64,000 nt of DNA from DATHBD01 sp035296325 (GTDB lineage: Bacteria > Actinomycetota > Actinomycetes > Mycobacteriales > Micromonosporaceae): positions 1-64,000 of the forward strand of contig DATHBD010000082.1 of assembly GCA_035296325.1 (NCBI GenBank), given 5' to 3'. How positions within the stretch are numbered: the stretch's first letter is position 1; each line of letters opens with the position of its first letter. The position numbers and the translations under genes are program-made. Positions 51,224 through 59,339 of the stretch are shown in pieces. Under the pieces are notes generated by a model that was given only the letters and a program-made list of their open reading frames with translations, did not search any database and was not told where the DNA came from.

Positions 51224-51280
51224 CGTACGGCTGCGCCCCCTGCCTCGCCCGGTCCGGGCGGGTGGCGGCGCAGCCGTACG
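51224..51280. terminator. Bidirectional terminator between the acidic protein gene and glgC-like gene
   Basis: A 14-bp perfect inverted repeat (CGTACGGCTGCGCC, 51224-51237, with 51267-51280) encloses an inner GCCCGG/CCGGGC stem around TCC. It sits between two converging genes, 13 bp beyond one stop and 18 bp from the other. Confidence 0.75.
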
Positions 51281-51298
51281 ATCAGCGCGCCCGGCCGG

Positions 51299-52489
51299 CT
51301 ACCGGTCGACCCGGGCACCCGGCGGCACCTGGGCGTCGGCGCCGACCCGTACGCCGGCACCGATCACCGCGATCCGGTCGTCCGCGTCCTTCCCCGGCTC
51401 GCCGACCCCGACCTTCGCGCCTTTCTCGATGATCGCGTTGATGTCCACCACGGCACCACGGACCACCGCGCCTTCGCGGACCGTGACGCCGGAGAGCAGG
51501 ACCGAGTCGAGGACCTCAGCGCCGGCTTCCACCACCACACCACCGGACAGCACCGAGCGCCGCACGGTGCCGGCGACCCGGCAGCCCGCCCCCAGCAGCG
51601 CCTCCCCCACCTGGGCACCGGCATCCACCCGGACACCGCCGCGGGCGGCGTTGGCGGTGAGGATCGGCCACCCGGGGTCGTCGAGAACGATCGGCGGCTC
51701 CGGCTGCACCAGTTCAAGGTGCGACTCGTGGTACGCGGCGATCGTGCCGACATCGCGCCAGTACCCCGGCTGGCGGTACTCCCGAGCGCCACCACGCTGA
51801 ACCAACTCGGGGAGCAGCCCGTGGCCGAGGTCGCGCAGCCCATCCTCACCGCCGTCGTCGGCGAGCCGCTGCAGCGTGTCGAGCAGCGCGTCCGGCTCGA
51901 ACGCGAACACCTCGGTGGTGACCACATCGGTGGCGGGCTCATCGGGTTTGTACGCATATTCGGTGATCCGGCCGTCCGGATCGGTCACCACCACCCCGTA
52001 CCGGCTCGCCTCGTCGATCGGACGGCGGGTCGTCACCATGGTGACCAGGGCGCCGCTGGCCAGGTGTGCGGCCGCCACCTCGGCGTAGTCGAGTTGGTAG
52101 ACAGCGTCCGCGCTGACCACCATCACGGTTTCCGCCCCGAACTCGCGGATCAGCGGGGCCTGCCGCCACAGGGCGTCGGCAGTGCCCTGGTGCCACCCTT
52201 CCCGGTCGGAGCCGAGGTGCGGGTGGAGGGTCATCAGGCCACCGGTCGTGCGGTCCAGATCCCAGGGGCGGCCGTTGGCCAGGTGGTCCTGGATGGAGGT
52301 CGGGTGGTACTGCTCGATCACCCAGACGTCCGCGATGCCGGCATGGTGGGCGTTGGAGAGCGGCACGTCGATGAGTCGGTAGCTGCCGCCGTACGGCATG
52401 GCGGGCTTGGCCCGGTGCTCGGTCAGCAACTCCATGCGACCGCCGGCCCCGCCAGCCAGTACGAGCAGGAGTGTCTTGGGTCGCGCCAT
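51299..52489 (-). CDS. glgC: Glucose-1-phosphate adenylyltransferase family protein
   Basis: A 396-residue nucleotidyltransferase with a left-handed beta-helix tail. VLAGGAGGRMELLTEHRAKP, MPYGGSYRLIDVPLSNAHHA, GTADALWRQAPLI, and VSADAVYQLDYAEVAAAHLA follow the GlgC order; RRPIDEASRYGVVVTDPDGR and YWRDVGTIAAYHESHLEL complete the enzyme domain, and from about 270 the hexapeptide-like part includes AIIEKGAKVGVGEPG. It makes ADP-glucose for glycogen/maltosyl polymers. ATG 52489; no other glg gene is adjacent, so it could also serve another nucleotide sugar. Confidence 0.85.
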   Translation of the reverse strand: MARPKTLLLVLAGGAGGRMELLTEHRAKPAMPYGGSYRLIDVPLSNAHHAGIADVWVIEQYHPTSIQDHLANGRPWDLDRTTGGLMTLHPHLGSDREGWHQGTADALWRQAPLIREFGAETVMVVSADAVYQLDYAEVAAAHLASGALVTMVTTRRPIDEASRYGVVVTDPDGRITEYAYKPDEPATDVVTTEVFAFEPDALLDTLQRLADDGGEDGLRDLGHGLLPELVQRGGAREYRQPGYWRDVGTIAAYHESHLELVQPEPPIVLDDPGWPILTANAARGGVRVDAGAQVGEALLGAGCRVAGTVRRSVLSGGVVVEAGAEVLDSVLLSGVTVREGAVVRGAVVDINAIIEKGAKVGVGEPGKDADDRIAVIGAGVRVGADAQVPPGARVDR

Positions 52490-52709
52490 CACGCCCGCCT
52501 CTCTGGTTCGTCGGTGCCGCCAGCCGGTCCCGTCGTGGCAGTGGTGCCCAGAATCGGGCGGCTCACACGGTCGCGACATCCGTCCGGCGATGAAAGGACG
52601 GGAAACTCGTCCTCCGATCTTGCGTATCGCGCTTCGTCGATGAATAGGATGACCGTGCCCTCGGCGCGCCTTCGCGGCGCCGCCACTCGTGACCCCGATC
52701 GGAGCAACC

Positions 52710-54008
52710 ATGCCCCTGCGCGCTCTGCCGTCGCGCCGATCCACCCGGATCGTCGGCGCCATGACGGTCCTGGCCGCCGCCACGCTGGTTTCCGGTGCGC
52801 TCATCCTCGCGCCGACCGCACAGGCCGCCACCGCCTGCACGGTCACCTACCAGCCGAACGAGTGGGCCGGTGGATTCACCGCCAACATCAAGCTCATCGC
52901 CGGCGACCAGCCGCTCAGCGGATGGACCGTCACGTGGACCTACGGCGGCGACCAGAAGGTCAGCAACGCCTGGAACGCTCAGGTCACCATGGCCGGATCG
53001 GCCGTCACGGCGACCGACGCCGGGTGGAACCGCCAGGTCGCCGCCGGTGGTTCGGTGGAGTTCGGTCTGCAGGGCACCTGGTCGACGGCGAACCCGACGC
53101 CGACCGCGTTCGCCGTGAACGGCGTGTCCTGCGGCGACACCCCGGCGCCCCCGACCACGTCCGTCGCGCCGACCACCGCGCACCCGACCAGCGCACCGCC
53201 GACCGACACGCCCCCGACCGACACGCCCCCGACCAACGCACCGGTGACCAACTCACCGCCGCCGTCCGACCCGCCGACCCCGACCCCGCCAGCGACCCCA
53301 CCGGCCGGCGGCGGCTGCGCCGGGGCCCTCATCTGCGACGGCTTCGAGAACCAGACCGGCGCCGAAGTGAGCGGAGATTGGGGCGTGGTGAGGCCGAACT
53401 GCGCCGGCACCGGTACCGCCACGCCCGACTCGACCGTGGTACGCAGCGGCGGCAGGTCGATCCGGATCAACGGCGGCTCCGGGTACTGCAACCACGTCTT
53501 CATCCAGTCGAAGGCCGACCTGGCCGCCGCCGGACCGGTCTGGTACGGGCGGATGTACGTGCGCCACACCACCGCCCTGCCGGTAGCCCACACCACCTTC
53601 GTGGCGATGACGGACACCGCCGATGCCGGCAAGGATCTCCGGATCGGCGGGCAGAACAGCAAGCTGCAGTGGAACCGGGAGTCCGACGACGCCGTCCTGC
53701 CGGCGCAGAGCCCGAACGGCCTGGCGCTGAGCCGGGAATTGCCCACCAACACCTGGAACTGTCTCGAGTTCCTGGTTGATAGCCGGGCCGGCACAATCCG
53801 GACGTGGCTCGGCGGCACCGAGGTCCCCGGGCTCACCGCCGACGGCGTACCGACAATGGACATCGACTCCCAGTGGCCCAGCCGGCCCTCGCGACCTGCG
53901 CTCGCCAACCTGAAGCTCGGCTGGGAAAGTTACGGCAGCCCGTCGGATCCAGCCAACACCCTCTGGTTCGACGATGTCGCTCTGGGTTCCACCCGCATCG
54001 GCTGCTGA
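52710..54008 (+). CDS. Secreted CBM2 protein with Cip1-like C-terminal module
   Basis: A 432-residue exported protein. Signal peptide 1-39 (IVGAMTVLAAATLVSGALIL, cut near AQAA). Residues 41-145 form a CBM2 cellulose-binding domain (CTVTYQPNEWAGGFTANIKL, LSGWTVTWTYGGDQKVSNAW) with exposed Trp residues. A Pro/Thr linker (PTDTPPTDTPPT) spans about 147-205. Residues 208-432 (ALICDGFENQTGAEVSGDWG, VWYGRMYVRHTTALPVAHTT, LWFDDVALGSTRIGC) form a concanavalin-like beta-sandwich like fungal Cip1. It likely acts on plant cell wall; activity is unproven. GGAG precedes ATG 52710; divergent from glgC. Confidence 0.85.
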   Translation: MPLRALPSRRSTRIVGAMTVLAAATLVSGALILAPTAQAATACTVTYQPNEWAGGFTANIKLIAGDQPLSGWTVTWTYGGDQKVSNAWNAQVTMAGSAVTATDAGWNRQVAAGGSVEFGLQGTWSTANPTPTAFAVNGVSCGDTPAPPTTSVAPTTAHPTSAPPTDTPPTDTPPTNAPVTNSPPPSDPPTPTPPATPPAGGGCAGALICDGFENQTGAEVSGDWGVVRPNCAGTGTATPDSTVVRSGGRSIRINGGSGYCNHVFIQSKADLAAAGPVWYGRMYVRHTTALPVAHTTFVAMTDTADAGKDLRIGGQNSKLQWNRESDDAVLPAQSPNGLALSRELPTNTWNCLEFLVDSRAGTIRTWLGGTEVPGLTADGVPTMDIDSQWPSRPSRPALANLKLGWESYGSPSDPANTLWFDDVALGSTRIGC

Positions 54009-54035
54009 CCCGCACCCCCGCCGCCCCTGACCCCG

Positions 54036-54104
54036 CGATCTTGCAGTTGTGCCCCGGGCATACCGGGCAATCGCCGCAAATAGCGAGGCACAACTGCAAG
54101 ATCG
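54036..54104. repeat. 18-bp inverted repeat, possible REP-like element or terminator
   Basis: Perfect 18-bp arms (CGATCTTGCAGTTGTGCC at 54036-54053 and its complement at 54087-54104) flank a 33-nt loop. Its AT/GC texture (TTGCAGTTGTG) differs from the neighbouring DNA and from the GC-only hairpins elsewhere in the window. It lies between convergent genes, 28 bp after the CBM2 stop, so it can work as a terminator. Very similar palindromes may recur in Micromonospora genomes. Confidence 0.7.
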
Positions 54105-54133
54105 GGGGGCCGTTCGGGCGCGGGGTCGCGGGG

Positions 54134-54847
54134 TTAGCCGGTTTCGCCGGCGACGGTGAAGGAGCGGAGGCGGTCGATCGCCAGCGCGGTGGCGGCGACC
54201 GCGAAGATCGCGGCCATGATCAGCGACACCCGCAGGGACACCGTGCCGCCGAGCAGGTCCGTGCCCGCCACCTTGCCGACGACCGTGACGACGTACTGCT
54301 GGATGCTGAGCGACCGGGTGCCGGCGAGCAGGTTGCCGAGCAGGCCTTCCCAGATCAGCACGTAGAGCAGGCCCAGCAGCACCGGCCGGCGGCTGACCAC
54401 GCTCAACGCCAGGAACAGCGCGGAGTACGCCATTGCGCCGACCAGGCAGCCCACCGCCATCCCGACCGCCAACCGCCCCGAGCCGGCGAGCAGCCCGGCA
54501 AGGAAGCCCGCGGTAGCGGTGACCGTGGTGACGACAGCAACCGCCACCGCCAGCTTGGTCAGCACGATCTGCCAGCGCGGCAACGGTTTGGCCAGGACGT
54601 GGGTCAGTGTGCCGTCGTCGATCTCCGAGCCGAGGACCCCGGTACCGACCACGAGGGCGATCAACGGCAGCACCACCGCGATCCCGAGCCCGACCAGGAC
54701 GTGCCCGGCCCACTCGGTCGGCGGCACGCCGGTGGATCGGGCCAGCGCCGCGGCACCGACCAGCAGCAACGGGAGGGGGAAGAGCAGCAGGAAACGCCGG
54801 CGGCCGAGCAGCCCGCGCATAGTGATCATGGCAATGGTCGGGTTCAT
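54134..54847 (-). CDS. ABC-2 type transporter permease
   Basis: A 237-residue permease with six hydrophobic helices. An Arg-rich N-terminus (MITMRGLLGRRRFLLLFPLP) precedes GSEIDDGTLTHVLAKPLPRW, the coupling region typical of ABC-2 permeases, then LTKLAVAVAVVTTVTATAG. It is the last of four coupled genes and overlaps its ATPase by 4 bp. With the ATPase encoded just upstream it would form one half or one complete exporter. Substrate unknown. Confidence 0.88.
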   Translation of the reverse strand: MNPTIAMITMRGLLGRRRFLLLFPLPLLLVGAAALARSTGVPPTEWAGHVLVGLGIAVVLPLIALVVGTGVLGSEIDDGTLTHVLAKPLPRWQIVLTKLAVAVAVVTTVTATAGFLAGLLAGSGRLAVGMAVGCLVGAMAYSALFLALSVVSRRPVLLGLLYVLIWEGLLGNLLAGTRSLSIQQYVVTVVGKVAGTDLLGGTVSLRVSLIMAAIFAVAATALAIDRLRSFTVAGETG

Positions 54848-55758
54848 GACTCCACCAGGTAGGAGAAGACCTTTTCCAGGGATTCGTCGGCGGGCAGCAG
54901 CTCGCGCAGCCGGATGCCCTCGGTGCGGACGAGCCGCGGCAAGGTACGGGTGAACGTGCCGTAGTCGCTGGCCCGTACCTGCAGGCCGGTGCGGTCCAGT
55001 TCCACGCCGGCCACGCAGGGCGCCCCGATCAGCGCCACCGCCAGCCGCCGGTCGTCGCTGGAGCGGATGGTGAAGACGTGCGGCCGGTTGGTCATCAGCC
55101 GGCGGATCGTGCGGTAGTCCCCCGAGGCGGCCAGCCGGCCGGCCACCATCACCTGCACCGTTCCGGAGACCTGCTCGACCTCCTCCAGGATGTGCGAGCT
55201 GAACAGCACGGTGCGGCCCTGCTCCCCCATCCGGTGCAGCAGCTCCATCATCTGCAGCCGCTGGCGGGGATCCATCCCGTTGAACGGCTCGTCGAGCAAC
55301 AGCACCGCCGGGTCGTGGACCAGCGCCGCGGCAACCCGGATCCGCTGGCGCATGCCCTTGGAGTAGGTGGCGATCCGGCGGTTCGCGGCGTCGGTCATCT
55401 CGACCAGTTCCAGCGCCCGCCGGGCGGCCGCCGCGGGGTCGGCCAGGCGGTGCAACTTCGCACTGGCCAGCGCGAACTGCGCACCGGTGAGGAAGCCGTG
55501 CACCGCCTCCCGCTCACTGACCAGGCCGAGCACCCGGTAGACCGCGGGATTGCGCCACGCCGGCGCCCCGTTGACGAGCAACTCGCCACGCGAGGGGGGC
55601 AGGAAGCCCGACATCATGTGCAGGAGCGTGGTTTTTCCTGCCCCGTTCGGGCCCAGCAGTCCGGTGACGCCGGGCCCGAGCGCCATGGTGACGTCGTTGA
55701 CGGCCACGACATTGCCGTACCAGCGGGACACCCCGCGCAGATCCACGCTCGCGGTCAT
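54844..55758 (-). CDS. ABC transporter ATPase
   Basis: A 304-residue ABC-2 type ATPase: Walker A LLGPNGAGKTTLLHMMSGFL, signature YSKGMRQRIRVAAALVHDPA, Walker B VLLLDEPFNGMDPRQRLQMM and switch SHILEEVEQV. The YSKGM variant replaces LSGGQ, normal for this group. The last 80 residues (PHVFTIRSSDDRRLAVAL) form the regulatory tail common in Ytr/Nat-type exporters. It overlaps permease genes on both sides by 4 bp. Confidence 0.93.
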   Translation of the reverse strand: MTASVDLRGVSRWYGNVVAVNDVTMALGPGVTGLLGPNGAGKTTLLHMMSGFLPPSRGELLVNGAPAWRNPAVYRVLGLVSEREAVHGFLTGAQFALASAKLHRLADPAAAARRALELVEMTDAANRRIATYSKGMRQRIRVAAALVHDPAVLLLDEPFNGMDPRQRLQMMELLHRMGEQGRTVLFSSHILEEVEQVSGTVQVMVAGRLAASGDYRTIRRLMTNRPHVFTIRSSDDRRLAVALIGAPCVAGVELDRTGLQVRASDYGTFTRTLPRLVRTEGIRLRELLPADESLEKVFSYLVES

Positions 55759-56621
55759 GACGCGACCTTCCGGTAACGGGCGATCAACAGGGCGACACAG
55801 GAGGCGACCACGGTGACGGCGACCAGGCCGTAGATCGGGCCGTACCCGCCGATCTCTGACTCGGCGCTTTCAAAGAGCCACCAGCGCAGGCCGGTCAGCA
55901 GCGTCAGCGGGCTGCCGAGTGCGGCCAGTTGCTGCGTGTGCGGGGAGCCGAGCTCGATCAGCACGCCCACCACCGGCGTGGTGATCAGGAACGCCGCGAC
56001 GACCGCACCCGCGGCGAACGCGCGCCGCTTGGCGGCGGAGGCCACCAGGAGCGCAAGGCTGGACAGCACGATCGCGTACATGGCCGCGTACAGCAGACCG
56101 GGTACGAGATCGCCCAGCTCGCGCCACGCCCCGAGCAGTCCGTCGTCGCGGGAGAAGGCGCCGCCGGCGTACATCAGCAGCAGCGGCCCGACGATGAGCA
56201 GCCAGACGGCGGAGGTCAGCGAAGCCAGCTTGGCGAGCGGGTAGTCCAACCGGCGCAGCGGCCGGGAGAAGTACAGCGGCAGCACGCCGGCGCCGAGGTC
56301 GCGGGAGACGAGTTCCGGTGCGGCCGTCGCCAGAAACAGGATCAGCAGCACGCTCACCGCTTCCGCGAAGCCGGGGTAGGTCACGGGCATCTCACCGGAG
56401 AGCGAGCGGATCACGATCAGGACGGCGGCGACGACCGTGATGATGCCGGTGATGGCCCACGGGAACAGCTTCGCCTTGAATCCCCGCCCGATGCCGAAGG
56501 CGGTTCGCAGGCCGTGCACGTAGAGCGATCCGACGATGTAGCGCCGGCCGAGGCGCGGGCCGGTGTAGCGCTGGTAACCGATGTCGTGGATGACTCCGGT
56601 CGCGTCAGCCGTTGGCGCCAT
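55755..56621 (-). CDS. ABC-2 type transporter permease
   Basis: A 288-residue membrane protein. A soluble N-terminus (GVIHDIGYQRYTGPRLGRRY) with the YxRYxGPRLGR motif typical of actinobacterial permeases linked to ABC-2 ATPases precedes six helices, including FPWAITGIITVVAAVLIVI and AVSVLLILFLATAAPELVSR. The DLGAGVLPLYFSRPLRRLDY segment is the coupling region. ATG 56621 overlaps the upstream ATPase stop by 17 bp; its own stop overlaps the next ATPase start. Confidence 0.87.
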   Translation of the reverse strand: MAPTADATGVIHDIGYQRYTGPRLGRRYIVGSLYVHGLRTAFGIGRGFKAKLFPWAITGIITVVAAVLIVIRSLSGEMPVTYPGFAEAVSVLLILFLATAAPELVSRDLGAGVLPLYFSRPLRRLDYPLAKLASLTSAVWLLIVGPLLLMYAGGAFSRDDGLLGAWRELGDLVPGLLYAAMYAIVLSSLALLVASAAKRRAFAAGAVVAAFLITTPVVGVLIELGSPHTQQLAALGSPLTLLTGLRWWLFESAESEIGGYGPIYGLVAVTVVASCVALLIARYRKVAS

Positions 56622-57558
56622 GGCTGGCTGCCTCCAATGTGGATGATGTGGGGGTGACGGCCGGTCCGGCGAACAGTTCGGCGACCCGGTGCCGCCGCTG
56701 GTCGAGTCGGTGCAGCGGCAGGTTGAGGTCCTCGATCGCGGCCAGGATGACGTCGTAGACGCCGTCGTCGGCCAGCGGCACGAGCAGTGCCCGGCCGTCG
56801 CGCCGGACCGCGACGCCGAGGCCGACCAACCGCGCGGCCAGCTCATCGGTCCCTTCGGCCACCTCGACGGCGAGGATCTCCCGCTCGGTGGTCATGGCGG
56901 AGATCGTGGCCGCGCGCAGCAGCCGGCCACCCTCGATGGCGATCAGCGAGTCGCAGATCCGTTCCACCTCGCCGAGCAGGTGTGAGCAGACCACGATGGA
57001 GATGCCGAACTCCGTGCCGATGCGGTGGATCAACGCGAGCATCGCGTCCCGCCCGGCCGGGTCGAGCCCGTTCGTGGGTTCGTCGAGCAGCAGCAGGTCG
57101 GGGTCGTGCACCAGCGCCTGGGCCAGCTTGACCCGCTGCTTCATGCCGGTGGAGTAGCCGCCGATCTGCCGGTACCGCTCCTCGTAGAGCCCGACGTGGC
57201 GCAGCGCCTCGGACGCCCGTTCCCGGGCTGCCGTGCGGGGCAGGCCACTGATCCGCCCCAGGTGGGTGACGAACTCGGCGGCCGACACGTCGGGCGGCAG
57301 GCAGTCGTGCTCCGGCATGTAGCCGACCCGGGCCCGGATCTGCGGGCCGTCCCGCGCCGGGTCGAGGTTGAGTACCGTCGCCCGTCCGCCGGTCGGCTCC
57401 AGCAGGCCTAGAAGGATCTTGATGAACGTCGACTTGCCGGCCCCGTTCGCGCCGACCAGGGCCACGATGCCGGGCTCCACCGTGAGATTCAGGTCGACCA
57501 GCGCGTCGACCCGCCCGCCGTACCGCTTGCTCAGCGACTCAGTCGCAATCAGTGCCAC
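56605..57558 (-). CDS. ABC transporter ATPase, first gene of the four-gene operon
   Basis: A 317-residue ATPase: Walker A VGANGAGKSTFIKILLGLLE, YMPEHDCLPPDVSAAEFVTH, signature YSTGMKQRVKLAQALVHDPD, Walker B LLLLDEPTNGLDPAGRDAML and SHLLGEVERI. The GTG at 57558 starts VALIATESLSKRYGG; the open frame extends to 57768 but without coding character. Order ATPase-permease-ATPase-permease with overlaps makes this a coupled exporter system, similar in layout to Bacillus ytr operons. Confidence 0.92.
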   Translation of the reverse strand: MALIATESLSKRYGGRVDALVDLNLTVEPGIVALVGANGAGKSTFIKILLGLLEPTGGRATVLNLDPARDGPQIRARVGYMPEHDCLPPDVSAAEFVTHLGRISGLPRTAARERASEALRHVGLYEERYRQIGGYSTGMKQRVKLAQALVHDPDLLLLDEPTNGLDPAGRDAMLALIHRIGTEFGISIVVCSHLLGEVERICDSLIAIEGGRLLRAATISAMTTEREILAVEVAEGTDELAARLVGLGVAVRRDGRALLVPLADDGVYDVILAAIEDLNLPLHRLDQRRHRVAELFAGPAVTPTSSTLEAASHGANG

Positions 57559-57914
57559 GGGCGAAACCCTACGGAACTCGCGCAACCACCACATCCGTAG
57601 TTCCCCGGAGCCGCCACCTAGGGGGACCCGGGGTGGTCGAAATGAAGATTTCAAGCTCCCGGTCGCGGTCCGCGACGAAAAATCCTTTATTGCCAGGGCC
57701 CGGTTGGGGTCGCATTGACACCGCCGGGTTCCTTGATACCTTCTGGAAAGGCTTTTGGCCTGACTCACCTATGTGTGCCGGCCGCCAACCGTCGGTGCGC
57801 AGTCCCAGTGGCCACGCCCGTGTTCGCCCCGGCTGGTGGCCTCTCCTGGAACGGCACGAGAAGACCTCATTCATACCGGAGCGTCCTGTCGCGAACAACT
57901 GGAGTCGTGGATCA
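57559..57914 (+). other. 356-bp gene-free region with divergent promoters
   Basis: Lies between the start of the ABC operon (minus) and the lectin-protease gene (plus). A TTGACA occurs at 57715-57720, with TTGATACC 12 nt on; spacing to a good -10 is poor, so this is only a weak promoter candidate. The 57640-57700 stretch (GAAATGAAGATTTC, AAAAATCCTTTATTG) is AT-richer than its surroundings. No coding frame is convincing before GTG 57915. Confidence 0.4.
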
Positions 57915-59294
57915 GTGACCAGTCCAAGGAAGCCCCGCCGGCCGACCGGGTCGTGGTGGATGACGCTCTCCGTCGTGGCGACGGTTGCCCTGGCCGGTGG
58001 GCTGTTGCCGGTCATCCGCGCGGGGCAGGCGGAGGCCGCGACGGTCAGCTTCACCAGCACTGTGCTGAACTCGGGGAGCGGCATCTGCATGGATGTGCCC
58101 GGCGGCTCAGCGGCCAGCGGTACGCAGCTGGTCCAGTGGTCGTGCAACTCCGGCGCGAACCAGTCGTTTCGGTTCAACGCGGTGCCCGGCACGGACGTCC
58201 ACACCATCGGCACCGCCGCCGCCGGCAACTGCGTGGACATCTTCGGGGCATCGTCGGCCGACAACGCCGCGGTGATCCAGTACGCCTGTCACAGCGGCAC
58301 CAACCAGCAGGTACGGCTCCGTCTGGTCAGCGGCACCGGTGCGGGCAGGGCGTTCAACATCGTCTCGGTGCAGTCGGGCAAGTGCTTCGCGCCGTTGGGC
58401 GACGCCTCGGCGAACAACACCCCACTCGTGCAACTGCCGTGTACCGCCGCCGCGAGCCGTACGTGGCGGCTGGCCGGCTACACCGACGGCGGGACCACCC
58501 CCACGCCGGCCCCGACGCCGACCTCGACCGGTGGCAGCGGCGATGTGTGGAACCCGCCCGCCAGGTACCTGGACCCGCTGGCAAGGAACTGGAAGCACCA
58601 GGAGGACACGTACCAAAACCTGTACGGGTTCCGCAACTACCTCTTCGACCAGGTGATGGCCGGCAACGGGAACATCAACTACTGCGTGCGCTGGGACTCC
58701 AGGGAGACCGTGTCGGCCAGCCTGCGCGACCAGATCCACGCCAACCTGGCTCGCCAGTTCCAGAAGTGGGTCGACCAGCTCAACGACAACGGCCAGGGGT
58801 GGAACAACTTCCCGTATCAGCGGGTGGCCGTGAAGGTGGTCGGCTGGGCGGTGCGCGATCGAAACCAGCTGCAGTGGACGGACAACTCGGTGGACGTCTA
58901 TGTCAACAACATCAGAGAGAACGCCCCGCAGTGCGGCGAGCCATGCGGGCGGTTCTTCAACCAGGATGGCAACTACTCCGGCTGCCCCGGCGGCGCCGCG
59001 CACCACTACGACATGTCGTTGTGGCTCACCGCGGGTTTCAGCGGCGGTCACGGTGGTGACTGGGGGCAGCGCATCGCGTCGGAGTACTACGTCGGTCAGC
59101 TCGGGCAGGAGGACATCCATATCCTGCTGCACGAGATCGGGCACAGCTGGGGCCTCAACGACTTCTACACGTACGACCCGCTCCCCAGCGAAGGCTTCGT
59201 GATGAAGGCCGGCAGCGCGACCAGGATCACCGAGTTCGACAAGTGGATGCTGCGCGACTTCTGGCGTCACCTGAAGGGCCGGTACGGCAGGTAG
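57915..59294 (+). CDS. Secreted ricin-B lectin plus zincin metalloprotease-like protein
   Basis: A 459-residue exported protein. A signal (WWMTLSVVATVALAGGLLPV, cut near AEAA) follows a basic N-terminus. Residues 45-190 are a ricin-type beta-trefoil with three repeats (CMDVPGGSAASGTQLVQWSC, CVDIFGASSADNAAVIQYAC, CFAPLGDASANNTPLVQLPC). After a Thr/Pro linker, about 205-459 carries a zincin motif ILLHEIGHSWGLNDFYTYDP (HExxHxxGxxD), with AHHYDMSLWLTAGFSGGHGG and a Met in GFVMKAGSATR that may be the Met-turn. Likely a lectin-targeted protease. GTG 57915 is provisional; GGAG lies 11 nt upstream. Confidence 0.82.
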   Translation: MTSPRKPRRPTGSWWMTLSVVATVALAGGLLPVIRAGQAEAATVSFTSTVLNSGSGICMDVPGGSAASGTQLVQWSCNSGANQSFRFNAVPGTDVHTIGTAAAGNCVDIFGASSADNAAVIQYACHSGTNQQVRLRLVSGTGAGRAFNIVSVQSGKCFAPLGDASANNTPLVQLPCTAAASRTWRLAGYTDGGTTPTPAPTPTSTGGSGDVWNPPARYLDPLARNWKHQEDTYQNLYGFRNYLFDQVMAGNGNINYCVRWDSRETVSASLRDQIHANLARQFQKWVDQLNDNGQGWNNFPYQRVAVKVVGWAVRDRNQLQWTDNSVDVYVNNIRENAPQCGEPCGRFFNQDGNYSGCPGGAAHHYDMSLWLTAGFSGGHGGDWGQRIASEYYVGQLGQEDIHILLHEIGHSWGLNDFYTYDPLPSEGFVMKAGSATRITEFDKWMLRDFWRHLKGRYGR

Positions 59295-59339
59295 TGCGGC
59301 AGCGCGGCGGTGATGGCGCGTTCCATGCAGCGGACAGCG

